A DNA stretch of 64,000 nt from Microbacterium faecale (GCF_014640975.1 NZ_BMHO01000001.1:196166-260165); one strand, 5' to 3'; positions 55,319 to 64,000 are shown, counted from the stretch's first letter. Numbers and translations: made by a program. The notes: generated from the letters alone by a model not told the origin.

Positions 55319-56239
55319 TCATCGGAGCGCTGAGAGGGCGTCGCCGGACACCCGGTAGCGCACGGGAACCGTGTCGACCTGCACCGCGGAGCTGCCGGCA
55401 CGCTCGAGGAACTCGGCGAACGGGTACGGCGTGACGTCGTTCTCACCGCGTACGACGAGCACCTCGTCGGTCTGCGGGAGCAGTGTCTCGACGCCGTCGG
55501 TCCACGTCGCAACCATCACGGCGTCGCCGTCGGGCTTCGTGAAGAGCTTGGCCTTCGCGATGAAAGCGTCGTCCGTGAGGACGCCCGACTGTGCGCCATA
55601 CGCGTCGACGGCGGCCAGTCGCTCCGCGAGAGCGACGGCGCGCGCGAGTTCCGGGTGCGCCGCGGCGACGTCGAACGGCTGCCACGCGTCGTCGCGCAGC
55701 ACGAGGGGGACGGCCGTCTCCGTCCTGACCTCGGCTTCCGCGAGCTGATCGACGATGTTGAGCGCGGCCCCGAGACCGGCGGCGTGCTCGGATCCGGTGC
55801 AGACGGCCACCGGACCGGCGGCGGGCAGCAGCGTCAGATCTCCCGTCACGGGGAGTCCCGAGACCAGCTCCGGCGCGAGCAGTGCCGCGGCGACGAGAAG
55901 TTCGTTCTCAATGAGGTAGACGCCTTCGCCGAGTGCGCTGATGCCGGTGATCTCGCCGTCGGACAGGCGCTCGCGGGCGGCGTCGAGAACCTCGTCGAGG
56001 CCGACGCCCCACGTCCCGAGGTTCTGGTCGGACAGCGGCACGACGCGGCCGTCTTCGAGCTCGTACTCGGCGCCGACCGAAACCTCACCCGCGACGTGGC
56101 GCACGGCGGGCATCGCCTGCGGCACTCCCGCCGCCTCCAGCGCCGAGCGCCGGACACCCAGGGTCGACGCACCGTACACGCGCAGTCCAAGGCGCGGCGC
56201 GGCCTCCGCGAGCGTCTCAGGCAGTTGCGGATCGGTCAT
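55319..56239 (-). CDS. Paralog A of the type VII locus family
   Basis: 306 residues: RVYGASTLGV, EFLERAGSSAV and YRVSG link it to paralogs B and C. Ends 19 nt before the orphan toxin and starts after a terminator hairpin. Tandem ATG codons; 56239 has the better distance to GGAGG. As it lies before rather than after the toxin, it may be left from an earlier cassette or be a secretion accessory. Confidence 0.75.
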   Translation of the reverse strand: MTDPQLPETLAEAAPRLGLRVYGASTLGVRRSALEAAGVPQAMPAVRHVAGEVSVGAEYELEDGRVVPLSDQNLGTWGVGLDEVLDAARERLSDGEITGISALGEGVYLIENELLVAAALLAPELVSGLPVTGDLTLLPAAGPVAVCTGSEHAAGLGAALNIVDQLAEAEVRTETAVPLVLRDDAWQPFDVAAAHPELARAVALAERLAAVDAYGAQSGVLTDDAFIAKAKLFTKPDGDAVMVATWTDGVETLLPQTDEVLVVRGENDVTPYPFAEFLERAGSSAVQVDTVPVRYRVSGDALSALR

Positions 56240-56275
56240 CATTCCTCCAGGTGAGTCCGGTCGACGGGACTTTCT

Positions 56276-56306
56276 GTGACAGTGGCGAGCTCGACGCCAC
56301 TGTCAC
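56276..56306 (-). terminator. Terminator after the PoNi-type gene
   Basis: Perfect 12-bp arms (GTGACAGTGGCG and CGCCACTGTCAC) with a 7-nt loop. The hairpin overlaps the stop codon of the gene at 56303 and separates the DNase toxin module from the orphan toxin module. Confidence 0.75.
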
Positions 56307-57559
56307 GATTCGTCGTCGGCGACCTGTTCCATCGTACGGAGCCGCAGCCCGGCAACTGTGTGACCGCCGAACGTCTCGTAGTCCTCCGCGAGAACGGGGA
56401 AGAAAGCGAGATCGTCCGCGTCCATCGCCGGGCTCAGCAGGCGCACGCCGACCTTCGCCAGCCACGCGTCGAACTTCGGCAGAGCCTTCGCCGGATCCTT
56501 CGGCAACCGCGACGGACCGCGCCCCGGCGCTGGTAGCCCCAGATCGCGGCACGCGAGCTGCAGGAGCGCAGCCGTGTCGGCGGGATCCAGCGCACGCGCG
56601 TCCACCGTGACCACCGTGCCGACCACGACGGCCGCGTCCAACAGAGCATCGACATCCGTCGCTTCCAACCGCTCGCCGCCGACGGGCGCCAACAGCGCCG
56701 AAAGAGTCACCAGCGTCGGCTCTCCCGCCGCCGGCTCACGGGCGGTCTGCGGCTCGATCACCTTCGGCGGCGCCGGCTCGTCCCACGGGCCGGGCAACGT
56801 GGTGTCCGCGCTGAGACGCGGCACCCCCGCATCCTGCGCGAAATCGGCGAGATCCACCGGATACTCCGGCACGTCGCGCGCCAGACCGTCGTCGAGACCC
56901 CACAGCTGCACGAGAATGACCGCTTCAAACGCCCATGCACCCGTGAAGTACTCGCTGACCGGATCGATGAAACGTTCGTTCTCGTTGTGGGCGCGCCATC
57001 CGCGCACGTATGCGTCGAATGTCTCCTGTCGACGCTCGGCCGGTGCACTCGCCACCGCCAGCCAGGGGTCGTACGCCCCCACGAGAACTTCTGACTCGCT
57101 CACTGGACGAGCGAGCCCGTGGGCCGTCGCGAGAGCGTCGAACAGGCGACTCGGCACAGCGGCAACAGCAGGGTGGGACAGCACCGCCGTGGCTATGTCG
57201 GCCCGGCCGAGACTCGTCGCGACGAACACGAGGTTGATTGTCGAGAGCAGCACGGACCGTTCCTCGGACCGCGCGAGGAAGCCTGCGGCACCCCCTGCCG
57301 CCTTCTGCCGCACCTGCAGGGAGGCGAGGAGGTCTCCGCCCCACTCGTCGAGGGTGTCGGCGAGCTCCTGAACTGCTTCGCCCGCCGCATACCGGAGTGT
57401 GAAGAGCGTGGTGTTGTCGCGGCACAGCGTCTCGGCTTCGAGTTCGAGTTCCCGATCACGCACACGCGGGCGAGTCTGATCGATCGACGCCCTGACGTCG
57501 TCGAGATAGCCCTCCAGCTCTTCCGAATCGATACGGTCGTCGCGAATCGTGTGCGCCAT
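56303..57559 (-). CDS. PoNi-type immunity protein with C-terminal extension
   Basis: 418 residues. The middle part (about 165-250) has the DUF1911-like stretch FDAYVRGWRAHNENERFIDPVSEYFTGAWAFEAVILVQLWGLDDG...YPVDLADF that marks PoNi proteins, which neutralise PoNe DNase toxins. The N-terminal part fits the DUF1910-like helical domain. The last 170 residues (TLVTLSALLAPVGG...LAFFPVLAEDYETFGGHTVAGLR) are not part of known PoNi proteins and look like a second domain. Follows the toxin by 51 nt. Confidence 0.8.
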   Translation of the reverse strand: MAHTIRDDRIDSEELEGYLDDVRASIDQTRPRVRDRELELEAETLCRDNTTLFTLRYAAGEAVQELADTLDEWGGDLLASLQVRQKAAGGAAGFLARSEERSVLLSTINLVFVATSLGRADIATAVLSHPAVAAVPSRLFDALATAHGLARPVSESEVLVGAYDPWLAVASAPAERRQETFDAYVRGWRAHNENERFIDPVSEYFTGAWAFEAVILVQLWGLDDGLARDVPEYPVDLADFAQDAGVPRLSADTTLPGPWDEPAPPKVIEPQTAREPAAGEPTLVTLSALLAPVGGERLEATDVDALLDAAVVVGTVVTVDARALDPADTAALLQLACRDLGLPAPGRGPSRLPKDPAKALPKFDAWLAKVGVRLLSPAMDADDLAFFPVLAEDYETFGGHTVAGLRLRTMEQVADDES

Positions 57560-57610
57560 GTTCCCACCTTAAGATCGCGTCACCGGCCGGGCGCGAGCAG
57601 CGTTCTCGAG

Positions 57611-58291
57611 TTAGAAGTCAAACACAGGAGCGTCTGCGATCGAGCCGTCTGGGTTGAATCGCGGGACGGTCACCTCAACGCTTCCATCAGGCAGCACCCG
57701 AGCGACCCCGGGCGGCACATCGCCGTTTCTGAAGAGCTTTTCGACGGCGTCGGCAAGCCGGCGGTCAGGCAACAGCGCATCGCGAATGCGGTTGACGTCG
57801 TGGTTGTTGTAGTGGCCCGTTAACCAGCCGTCGTCCATCTGGCGATTTCGCCCGCCAGCCCCATCGGAAGCCCAGCCGAGCCGCGACGAGTTGTACTTCG
57901 ACTCGACGATGAGAACGTCGCCATTGCGGTTCGCGTAGATCCCGTCGATTCCGTTCGGGCCGTCACGATGGCTGACTCTCTCGAACCCGCGCTCCCGCAT
58001 GAATCCGTCCGTGACGTTCTCGCCGTACTCGCCCTTGTCACGGTTTCGGTTCCGCCCGCCGTACGGCTTGGTGCCCGCTGGCGTGTTCCCCGGCCGGTGC
58101 GGTGGCGCGTCGGGGCGACCACCGTTCGTTCCGCCGTCAAAACGGTCACGGTCGCGGATCATGCGTCGCATACTCGCCAACTGTCGGGAGTGGCGAATCG
58201 GCAGCGAGGGCATGTCGCCGTCCACCCGTCTCGCGGCAGTGATGACTGCTTCACGGATGTCCCGGATGACAGGCCCCATCTTGCTCGCCAT
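57611..58291 (-). CDS. PoNe-type DNase toxin, type VII effector
   Basis: 226 residues. N-terminal block MASKMGPVIRDIREAV...DRDRFDGG shared with the orphan cassette; a Gly/Pro/Arg linker; then the nuclease domain with GPNGIDGIYANRNGDVLIVESKY (PD-(D/E)xK: Asp in GID, Glu and Lys in ESK) and GGRNRQMDDGWL. This is the PoNe pattern seen in type VI, VII and contact-dependent toxins. Its ATG overlaps the stop of the WXG-like carrier by 1 nt, so the toxin is a separate chain from its carrier. Confidence 0.85.
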   Translation of the reverse strand: MASKMGPVIRDIREAVITAARRVDGDMPSLPIRHSRQLASMRRMIRDRDRFDGGTNGGRPDAPPHRPGNTPAGTKPYGGRNRNRDKGEYGENVTDGFMRERGFERVSHRDGPNGIDGIYANRNGDVLIVESKYNSSRLGWASDGAGGRNRQMDDGWLTGHYNNHDVNRIRDALLPDRRLADAVEKLFRNGDVPPGVARVLPDGSVEVTVPRFNPDGSIADAPVFDF

Positions 58292-59001
58292 CAGACGTCG
58301 CCGCCCAAGTCGAGGCTCGACAGGTCCGCGAGGAACGTCTGAGTGACCGTCGACACGTCAGCGGAGCTCGTCTCCATCTCGGCCTCTGCCGTCTCGAGGG
58401 CCTCCAGGTCGGCGTAGAACTCGTCACTGTCGCCCACGTTGGCCTCGACCAGCGGATGGTCGAGGACCGCGTCGATGATCGCGGGAAGCTCGTTCATCAT
58501 CGGCTCGATCACCATCGGCAGGACCTGCGCGAGCACCTGCTCGATCGCGAGGTCGAAGACGACGTTCATGAGCCGCTTCTTGACGATGATGAGCCCCGCC
58601 GCGCCGGCGGCCGTGAACGGACCGCCAGCGAGGAGCGGGATGAGCTGGATGAGGGTCGTGGTCACCTCGATGATGACCTTGGTCTTCAATGCGGTGACGC
58701 CCGTCGCCGCGGCGTCGATGCCGGTCGCGGCCGGATCCAGCAGATCGAGCATCTTCTGCAGGTTCTGTGAGCGGTTGGTGTTCCACGCACTCACGTACGC
58801 GGGGCCGGTCTGCCCCCGCATGCTCGCCGTCAGGTCGCCGTTCATCTTGCGATCGACGGACTGGATGATCGTGTCCATGTCGCTCGAGAACGTGCGCACG
58901 ATCTCCGCGCCACGGCGCAGTTCATCCTCGTCGACGTCGGGCCACTCGAAGCCCAGCTTCTGCAGCACCCACACCAGCTCGTCCGGCAGCATCACAGCCA
59001 C
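58291..59001 (-). CDS. WXG-like carrier protein (CpnT N-terminal-like)
   Basis: 236 residues, nearly all helical. LVWVLQKLGFEWPDVDEDELRRGAEIVR opens it, as in the N-terminal carrier domain of CpnT-like toxins. A hydrophobic stretch lies about 118-155. It probably guides the adjoining toxin to the type VII machine. In related loci such a domain is fused to the toxin; here the two are separate, coupled genes. Confidence 0.8.
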   Translation of the reverse strand: MAVMLPDELVWVLQKLGFEWPDVDEDELRRGAEIVRTFSSDMDTIIQSVDRKMNGDLTASMRGQTGPAYVSAWNTNRSQNLQKMLDLLDPAATGIDAAATGVTALKTKVIIEVTTTLIQLIPLLAGGPFTAAGAAGLIIVKKRLMNVVFDLAIEQVLAQVLPMVIEPMMNELPAIIDAVLDHPLVEANVGDSDEFYADLEALETAEAEMETSSADVSTVTQTFLADLSSLDLGGDV

Positions 59002-59051
59002 GACGACACCTCCTCACCGCGCGACGAATCGAACCTGTCTGTTCATTGATC

Positions 59052-59080
59052 GGGCGGGCCGCTCCCCCGTCGGCCCGCCC
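59052..59080 (-). terminator. Hairpin after the WXG100 gene
   Basis: Perfect 10-bp arms (GGGCGGGCCG and CGGCCCGCCC) and a 9-nt loop, 21 nt past the WXG100 stop. Likely a partial terminator that leaves the WXG100 mRNA in excess over the downstream toxin genes. Confidence 0.65.
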
Positions 59081-59100
59081 TAGCTCAAAAGAAGCGCGGG

Positions 59101-59400
59101 TCAGGCGCCGCCGCCGGCCATGTTGCCGTCGGTGTCGCGAATCATGTCCGCCATCTTCACCAGCGCGTCGGCCATCTCGTCGACGTTGGTGTTGGCTTCC
59201 TTGATGTTCTGCGCAAGCTCGTCGACCGCATCCTTGTACGCACCCGATGCGTTCTCGGTCTTGAAGCCGTCGGAGGTGAGGTCATCGATGACGGTCATGA
59301 CCTCCTCGAGGCCCTCGTCGATCTCGCCCTTCTTGTCGCGCAGCTTCTGCGCGGCGGTTTCCATCTCGTCGTAGCTTGCACCGAAATCATGCGTTGCCAT
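59101..59400 (-). CDS. WXG100-family secreted protein
   Basis: 99 residues, a helical hairpin (GASYDEMETAAQKLRDKKGEIDEGLEEVMTVIDDLTSDGFKTENASGAYKDAVDELAQNI). The turn reads SDGF in place of WxG, as in several actinobacterial members. Gly-rich tail MAGGGA. GAGGAG 8 nt before the ATG. Directly downstream of the secretion ATPase. Confidence 0.9.
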   Translation of the reverse strand: MATHDFGASYDEMETAAQKLRDKKGEIDEGLEEVMTVIDDLTSDGFKTENASGAYKDAVDELAQNIKEANTNVDEMADALVKMADMIRDTDGNMAGGGA

Positions 59401-59486
59401 CTCGACGTCTCCTCATCCTCAGCTGCACGGGCAGGACCCCAGCGGTCCCACCTCATCGAGATTAACGACGAGAGGCCGACGACGCT

Positions 59487-59504
59487 ATGGGGAGAACTCC
59501 CCAT
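59487..59504. promoter_or_regulatory. Palindrome ATGGGGAG-aa-CTCCCCAT
   Basis: 8-bp perfect arms with a 2-nt centre, in the 117-nt gap between the secretion ATPase and the WXG100 gene. May be a terminator for the ATPase gene or an operator for WXG100. Confidence 0.45.
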
Positions 59505-59517
59505 CGGGTGCTCGCCG

Positions 59518-62500
59518 TCATTCCTCGTCGTCATCGACGAGCGGCATCTGCATCGTGACCGACTGCCCGGCCTGCACGAAGATGCCTCGCCCCACCGGGA
59601 AGTCCGAACGCTTGACGCGACCGAAGGGCACCTTGAAGACCGAGTCACCGTCGTATGCGTCCGGCTTCAGCACGATGCCCTGGCGCCCCATCTTCCACTC
59701 GCCGACGACGCCGACACCGCTCGTCGCGCGAGAGACATCGGCCTCGCCGATCAGAATGTGGTCGCTGCTGTTGACGGCCTGCAGCATCGCCCGCATCGCG
59801 CGGTCGGCCGGCCCGTCGGCGAGGTGCGGAACGTCCTCGATGACGATGAGGATCCGCCCGCCATCCTCCTCGTCGGCGAGGAGCTCCGTAAGTTCGAGCG
59901 CCAGCTCCTTCTCATCGTTGGGCCGCGTCGCGCTCGCCACCCACGGCCGGAAATCCTTCAACTGCGCGCGCCGGCTGCCGAAGTGATACATCCTCACGTC
60001 GGGGTCGAAACGCTCGATGGAGCGGATGAGCGCCTTGACCGCGTTCGTCCGGCCGGAGGCGGGTGGCCCGGCAACGACGAACGGGCCGAACGGATCGAAG
60101 CCGCGCGGAGCGAGCGTATCGTCCGCCATTCCGAACGTCGGCAGACCGTCGACCGTATCGGGCAGCTCCGACGCGCGAAGCTTCGTCGGCAGGGCGCCGA
60201 TCTCGGGCACATCGCGCTCGCCAGCCTCGCGCAGCCGGTCGGCGAACGCTCGGATCGCCTTCGCCTGCTCGACCACGTTCTGCGTGCCGCCGAAGACGGC
60301 CACCTGCGCCTCGTGCTTGCCGACGATGCCGCGCCCCGCGGGCGACTGATCGTCGAGGATGTCGCGGGGAGCACCCATGAGCATGTACTGGTTGGCGTCT
60401 GCGAGCCGGAGGATCACCCGGCGCGGAATGCTCGCGCTCACTCCCGTCGGAACGGCGCTCGCGCGATCGGCGGTCAGCACGATGTGCATCCCGAGCGTGC
60501 GCCCCTCGCCCAGGAGCCGCATGAACACCCCGTAGAACCAGCGCCGACTGGCCGTCATCTCCCAGTCCTTGCGGAACGCCGGGTAGTTGTCCATCAGCAC
60601 GATGATGCGCGACTTCGCCGGATCCGCGAGCTCGCGATACTCGTCGAGGGTCGCCGCGTTCGCACGCGAGAACTCCGTGCCGCGACGATCCATCTCCTGG
60701 TCGAGCGTGCGCCACAGACGCTGGATCCGCTCGGCGTCGTCGCCGTCGACCACGGATCCGACGTACGGCAGATCCGACAGGACGCCGAGCGCCCCCGAGG
60801 CGAAGTCGAGGCAGTACACCTCGACGGCGAGCGGCCCCTCGTGTCGGCCGGCACCGATCGCGATCGACTTGAGCAGGGTCGACTTGCCCGAGCCCGACGA
60901 GCCGTACACGACCATCGAGCCGTCGCGGTCCGGCAGGAACGCGACGGGATCCTGGCGCTGGTGCTCGGGGACGTCCGCACGCGCGAACGAGATCTCCGCG
61001 TCGGCCTGTGCCGGCAGGTCATCGAGGTCGACGGGCGTGGCGAGTTCGTCGAGCCACGGACGGCGCGGCATCGGCAACTGCGCGACCTCGTGTGCGCGGA
61101 TGACGTTCTCGACGATGCGCTCCTGGTCGTTGGGTCCGAGGTCGTCGTCATGCACGTCGGAGTCGGCGAGACCCTCGGGCTCCCACGGGGGCGTGGAACC
61201 GAATCGCAGCTCGGCGACGGCCACCTCGGCCGGTGCCGACTCGTCCATGCGCGTCCACCCGCCGGCGTACGCCGACTGGAACGGCGTGAGGCGCCCGGGG
61301 CCGGTCTTCGCGATCGCTCGGCCGGGAATCGACGGCGGGAACGACGCCGCGATCGGGTCGTCCACGACGTCGCTCGAGTCGGACTCGTCGGCCATGCGCA
61401 GGGCGACGCGGAGGTTCGTATTCGCGCGCAGGTTGTCCTTGATGACGCCCGCGGGACGCTGGGTCGCCATGATCAGGTGGATGCCGAGCGAACGACCGCG
61501 CTGCGCGATGTCGACGACACCGTCGACAAACTGCGGGACCTCGCTGGCGAGCGCGGCGAACTCGTCGATGACGAGCACGAGCGCGGGCGGCGTCTCGGGA
61601 TCCTGCCGCTTCTCGAGCTCGAGCAGATCCTTCGCGTTCTTGCGGTTGAGCAGGTGCTCCCGGTGGTGCAGCTCGGCGCGAAGACTCGTGAGGGCGCGGG
61701 TGACGAGGTGCGGGCTCAGGTCGGTGACGAGGCCGACGCAGTGCGGCAGCGCCACGCAGTCGGCGAACGCGGATCCGCCCTTGTAGTCGACGAACAGGAA
61801 CGTCACGCGGTCGGCGCTGTGCGCGCTCGCGATGCCCAGGACCCACGCCTGCAGGAACTCGGATTTGCCCGCACCGGTCGTTCCGCCGACAAGCGCGTGC
61901 GGACCCTGAGTGCGCAGGTCGAGCGACATCGCGCTGCTCGCGCCCTGACCGACGATCGCGCGCAGATCCCCCGCCTTCTTGAGTCGCGGTCGCGGCGCGT
62001 CAGATCGGTCGATGATCGTGTTGTTCTGGCGCCAGCGATCGACGATGGCCGCGGGCTCGTCGGCGATCTCCGGGCCGACGAGCGAGAGGAATCCGATCGA
62101 ATGCGGAATGTCGGATTCGTCCGTGATGACTGTGGACGCGTCGACGACGGGCGCCAGTCGGCGCGCGAGCATCTGCATGTACGCGTTCGAAACGCCCTCG
62201 ACCTTCGCGTGCTCATAGCGCTCGCCCGACCGCACCGCGCCGATCGTCGCGTCTTCGAGCCCGCGGGTGACGTCGACGAAGCTCCGGCACACGGCGGGCA
62301 GCGACTCGACCGTCGGAGCCACGAACACCGCATGCACCCCCACCTCGGCGCCGAGTTCCAGCACCTGCGTCAGCCGGGCGCGATCCACCGGAGCGTCGCT
62401 CGTGACGAACACGATGACCGACAGCCGGCGGCGCGCTTCGTTCTTGCTCGCGGCCTTCTCGACGTCGGTGCCGTAGAGCATCGGGTTCCACTCCTCGTTG

Positions 62501-64000
62501 AAGGGACCGCGATTCTTCGGATCCTTCGCGAGGCTCATCACGTACTCTTCGAGCGCACTCAGCAGCGCATTCGCGGCGGGTGCCGAATCGGCGAGCGGGA
62601 ACGCCGAGAACGGGCTCGTCTCGCTGGTGGTGTGGGGAAGCCACTTGATCCACTCCAGCTCGGCGACGCCCTCCGACCCCGCGAACGCGACGGAGACGAC
62701 CTCGTTCGGCGCGTGCAGGCCCATCAGCTGCACCGCCAGTCCGCGCATGGCGTCCGCCGCCGGGGCTTCCGCTCCCGCGACGCCGATGGAGCCCGCCGCC
62801 GTGAGCGATTCGAGCACCGGGACGTCGTCGACGTACCGATACCGTTCGCGCAGGCGATCCACGCGATCGATGTACTCGGGCAGACCCGTCTGCTCCTCAC
62901 GCTCCACAATCGAGTTGCGAGACGGCGCGCGCGAGGTCCCCAGGCGCACCGCGAGGAAGTTCCAGTGCTCGGGCCGTCTCGTCCACAGCAGCGGCCCCAG
63001 GCGCATCGCGTGCTCGAACACCTCCGCCACGGGAGGCGCCTCCTCACCACGCGCCTTCTCTTCGTCCGGCTTCGCGTAGTACAGCTTTTCTTCCAGCGAC
63101 TCGAACTGCCGCTCGAAGAGCATCTGCTCGTGACCCGTGGCGTTCTTCATCTGGATCCGCTGGTTGATGAAGTTGCCGAATGCCATCATCGGCGTCATCG
63201 CGATCATCAGCAGTGCGCGCGGACGATCCGTGATGAGGTACATCGCCACGCCCATGAGGATCGGGGCGACGAGCATCGTCCACGGGAACATCTTGGTGAG
63301 CTTCTCGCCGGGCATCGGCGGCGGCGTCAACTGCTCACCCGGGTAGCGCACCTCGACGCGAGGACTGCGGTTGAACCGCAGCCCGCCGCCGCGTTCGAGC
63401 ACCGGATCCTCGGACCCGGCTTCGACCTCGGCCGAGTAGAACAGCGCGAAGGTCGTGCTGCCGATGACGAACTGCTGGCCGGGTTCGATTCGCGCCCGGG
63501 CGACCGTCTCGCCGCCGACCTGCACGCCGTTGGCCGAGTTGAGATCGACGATCTCGACGAAGCTCGACACCTCGAGACGCGCGTGGCGCTTGGAGACCGC
63601 CTGGTCGGCGAGGACGATGTCGTTGCTCTCCGCGCGCCCGACGAACGAGTGGCCACGGGCGACGGGGAAGTCCTGTCCGGCGAACGGGCCGGACAGCGCG
63701 CGCAGTACGGCGATCGTCTGGCGCCCGCTCACGAGCGACGCGCGGCGCGGGCCAAGCTTGAGCACCGACACCGCGAAGCCGGATCCGATGGGAGCCTCAC
63801 TCAGCGGCACATCGTGCTGGAGCGGCTCCATGCGCTCGGCCGTCGGCGACGCGACGGCGAGCGTGACGACGTCGTCGTCACCGACCGTGATCGAGCCGGC
63901 GGGGTCGGTCTCGGCGATGTGGCGCGCGACGTCGCCCGCGGTGGCGAGGGAGTCGGCCGTGACGACGATGTCGACGGAATCGGCTTCATCGCGATGCAGG
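59518..64000 (-). CDS. Type VII secretion FtsK/SpoIIIE ATPase with FHA domain (start beyond window)
   Basis: At least 1493 residues; the frame stays open to the right edge, so the N-terminus is missing. Seen in order: part of an N-terminal ubiquitin-like or FHA-like domain (63832-64000), an FHA domain with GRAESNDIVL...SKRHARLEV...NSANGVQVGG (about 63480-63660), two membrane helices near 63180-63290, then three FtsK-type ATPase domains. Walker A sites: GGTTGAGKSEF (about 61860-61890), GSSGSGKSTLL (about 60875-60905) and a degenerate GPPASGRTNA (about 60040-60070). Walker B LVLVIDEFAALASE in domain 1. The layout follows the FHA-containing EssC/EccC type that drives export of WXG100 proteins. 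Confidence 0.93.
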   Translation of the reverse strand, partial: LHRDEADSVDIVVTADSLATAGDVARHIAETDPAGSITVGDDDVVTLAVASPTAERMEPLQHDVPLSEAPIGSGFAVSVLKLGPRRASLVSGRQTIAVLRALSGPFAGQDFPVARGHSFVGRAESNDIVLADQAVSKRHARLEVSSFVEIVDLNSANGVQVGGETVARARIEPGQQFVIGSTTFALFYSAEVEAGSEDPVLERGGGLRFNRSPRVEVRYPGEQLTPPPMPGEKLTKMFPWTMLVAPILMGVAMYLITDRPRALLMIAMTPMMAFGNFINQRIQMKNATGHEQMLFERQFESLEEKLYYAKPDEEKARGEEAPPVAEVFEHAMRLGPLLWTRRPEHWNFLAVRLGTSRAPSRNSIVEREEQTGLPEYIDRVDRLRERYRYVDDVPVLESLTAAGSIGVAGAEAPAADAMRGLAVQLMGLHAPNEVVSVAFAGSEGVAELEWIKWLPHTTSETSPFSAFPLADSAPAANALLSALEEYVMSLAKDPKNRGPFNEEWNPMLYGTDVEKAASKNEARRRLSVIVFVTSDAPVDRARLTQVLELGAEVGVHAVFVAPTVESLPAVCRSFVDVTRGLEDATIGAVRSGERYEHAKVEGVSNAYMQMLARRLAPVVDASTVITDESDIPHSIGFLSLVGPEIADEPAAIVDRWRQNNTIIDRSDAPRPRLKKAGDLRAIVGQGASSAMSLDLRTQGPHALVGGTTGAGKSEFLQAWVLGIASAHSADRVTFLFVDYKGGSAFADCVALPHCVGLVTDLSPHLVTRALTSLRAELHHREHLLNRKNAKDLLELEKRQDPETPPALVLVIDEFAALASEVPQFVDGVVDIAQRGRSLGIHLIMATQRPAGVIKDNLRANTNLRVALRMADESDSSDVVDDPIAASFPPSIPGRAIAKTGPGRLTPFQSAYAGGWTRMDESAPAEVAVAELRFGSTPPWEPEGLADSDVHDDDLGPNDQERIVENVIRAHEVAQLPMPRRPWLDELATPVDLDDLPAQADAEISFARADVPEHQRQDPVAFLPDRDGSMVVYGSSGSGKSTLLKSIAIGAGRHEGPLAVEVYCLDFASGALGVLSDLPYVGSVVDGDDAERIQRLWRTLDQEMDRRGTEFSRANAATLDEYRELADPAKSRIIVLMDNYPAFRKDWEMTASRRWFYGVFMRLLGEGRTLGMHIVLTADRASAVPTGVSASIPRRVILRLADANQYMLMGAPRDILDDQSPAGRGIVGKHEAQVAVFGGTQNVVEQAKAIRAFADRLREAGERDVPEIGALPTKLRASELPDTVDGLPTFGMADDTLAPRGFDPFGPFVVAGPPASGRTNAVKALIRSIERFDPDVRMYHFGSRRAQLKDFRPWVASATRPNDEKELALELTELLADEEDGGRILIVIEDVPHLADGPADRAMRAMLQAVNSSDHILIGEADVSRATSGVGVVGEWKMGRQGIVLKPDAYDGDSVFKVPFGRVKRSDFPVGRGIFVQAGQSVTMQMPLVDDDEE

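Overview
The window is high-GC, densely packed actinobacterial DNA. Leaderless or GTG starts, 1- and 4-nt start/stop overlaps, a fused CopD-CtaG protein, an FHA-containing FtsK/SpoIIIE secretion ATPase with a WXG100 protein, and cysteine-free L28/L33/S14 ribosomal proteins all fit Microbacteriaceae (Microbacterium-like). That placement is inference from gene content. No rRNA, tRNA, CRISPR array, insertion sequence or prophage was seen.

Layout. (1) 1-2724: partial secreted repeat protein. (2) 2977-5551: CopD-CtaG and an HU protein, separated by 313 nt rich in hairpins and G-tract repeats. (3) 5797-6511: ribosomal proteins L28-L33-S14. (4) 6688-13044: a zinc-acquisition operon read leftwards (znuA-znuC-znuB-zur-permease-TIGR03943-secreted protein). 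It starts at a Fur/Zur-type box that could also serve the divergent MMPL transporter at 13186. (5) 15589-23383: SNF2 helicase, 2-oxoacid dehydrogenase E1 alpha/E1 beta/E2, and a HisC-type aminotransferase. (6) 23393-39757: a catabolic island with two luciferase-like flavin monooxygenases, a flavin reductase fused to a GntR/FCD regulator, three short-chain dehydrogenases, a quinone-reductase-like MDR protein, a CocE/NonD hydrolase, a complete LIV-type ABC importer and a GAF-Fis regulator. The two leading divergent promoters of the island carry a perfect inverted repeat, GTCTCA-N3-TGAGAC; the third carries a degenerate version. (7) 39860-43454: small membrane protein, an alpha/beta hydrolase with a WXG-like partner, and purB. 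(8) 43451-50933: IclR regulator, a ferric-type ABC importer with fused permease, two NTF2-like proteins (one with three tandem domains), and a small SPOR-like protein. (9) 50953-64000: a type VII secretion region with a secretion ATPase cut by the window edge, WXG100 protein, WXG-like carrier, a PoNe-type DNase toxin with PoNi-type immunity protein, a second toxin cassette sharing the same N-terminal block, three paralogous proteins around it, and a peptide-type binding lipoprotein.

How parts work together. Region 4 reads as one zinc-starvation response: high-affinity uptake, its repressor and accessory membrane proteins. Region 6 reads as uptake, hydrolysis, flavin-dependent oxygenation and dehydrogenation of an unknown organic compound, probably controlled by one regulator. 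Region 9 reads as an effector-delivery locus for competition between bacteria, where toxin domains are carried on short exchangeable genes behind a separate WXG-like carrier. The most novel leads are the island-wide operator with the reductase-regulator fusion, and the split, recombinable toxin cassettes.
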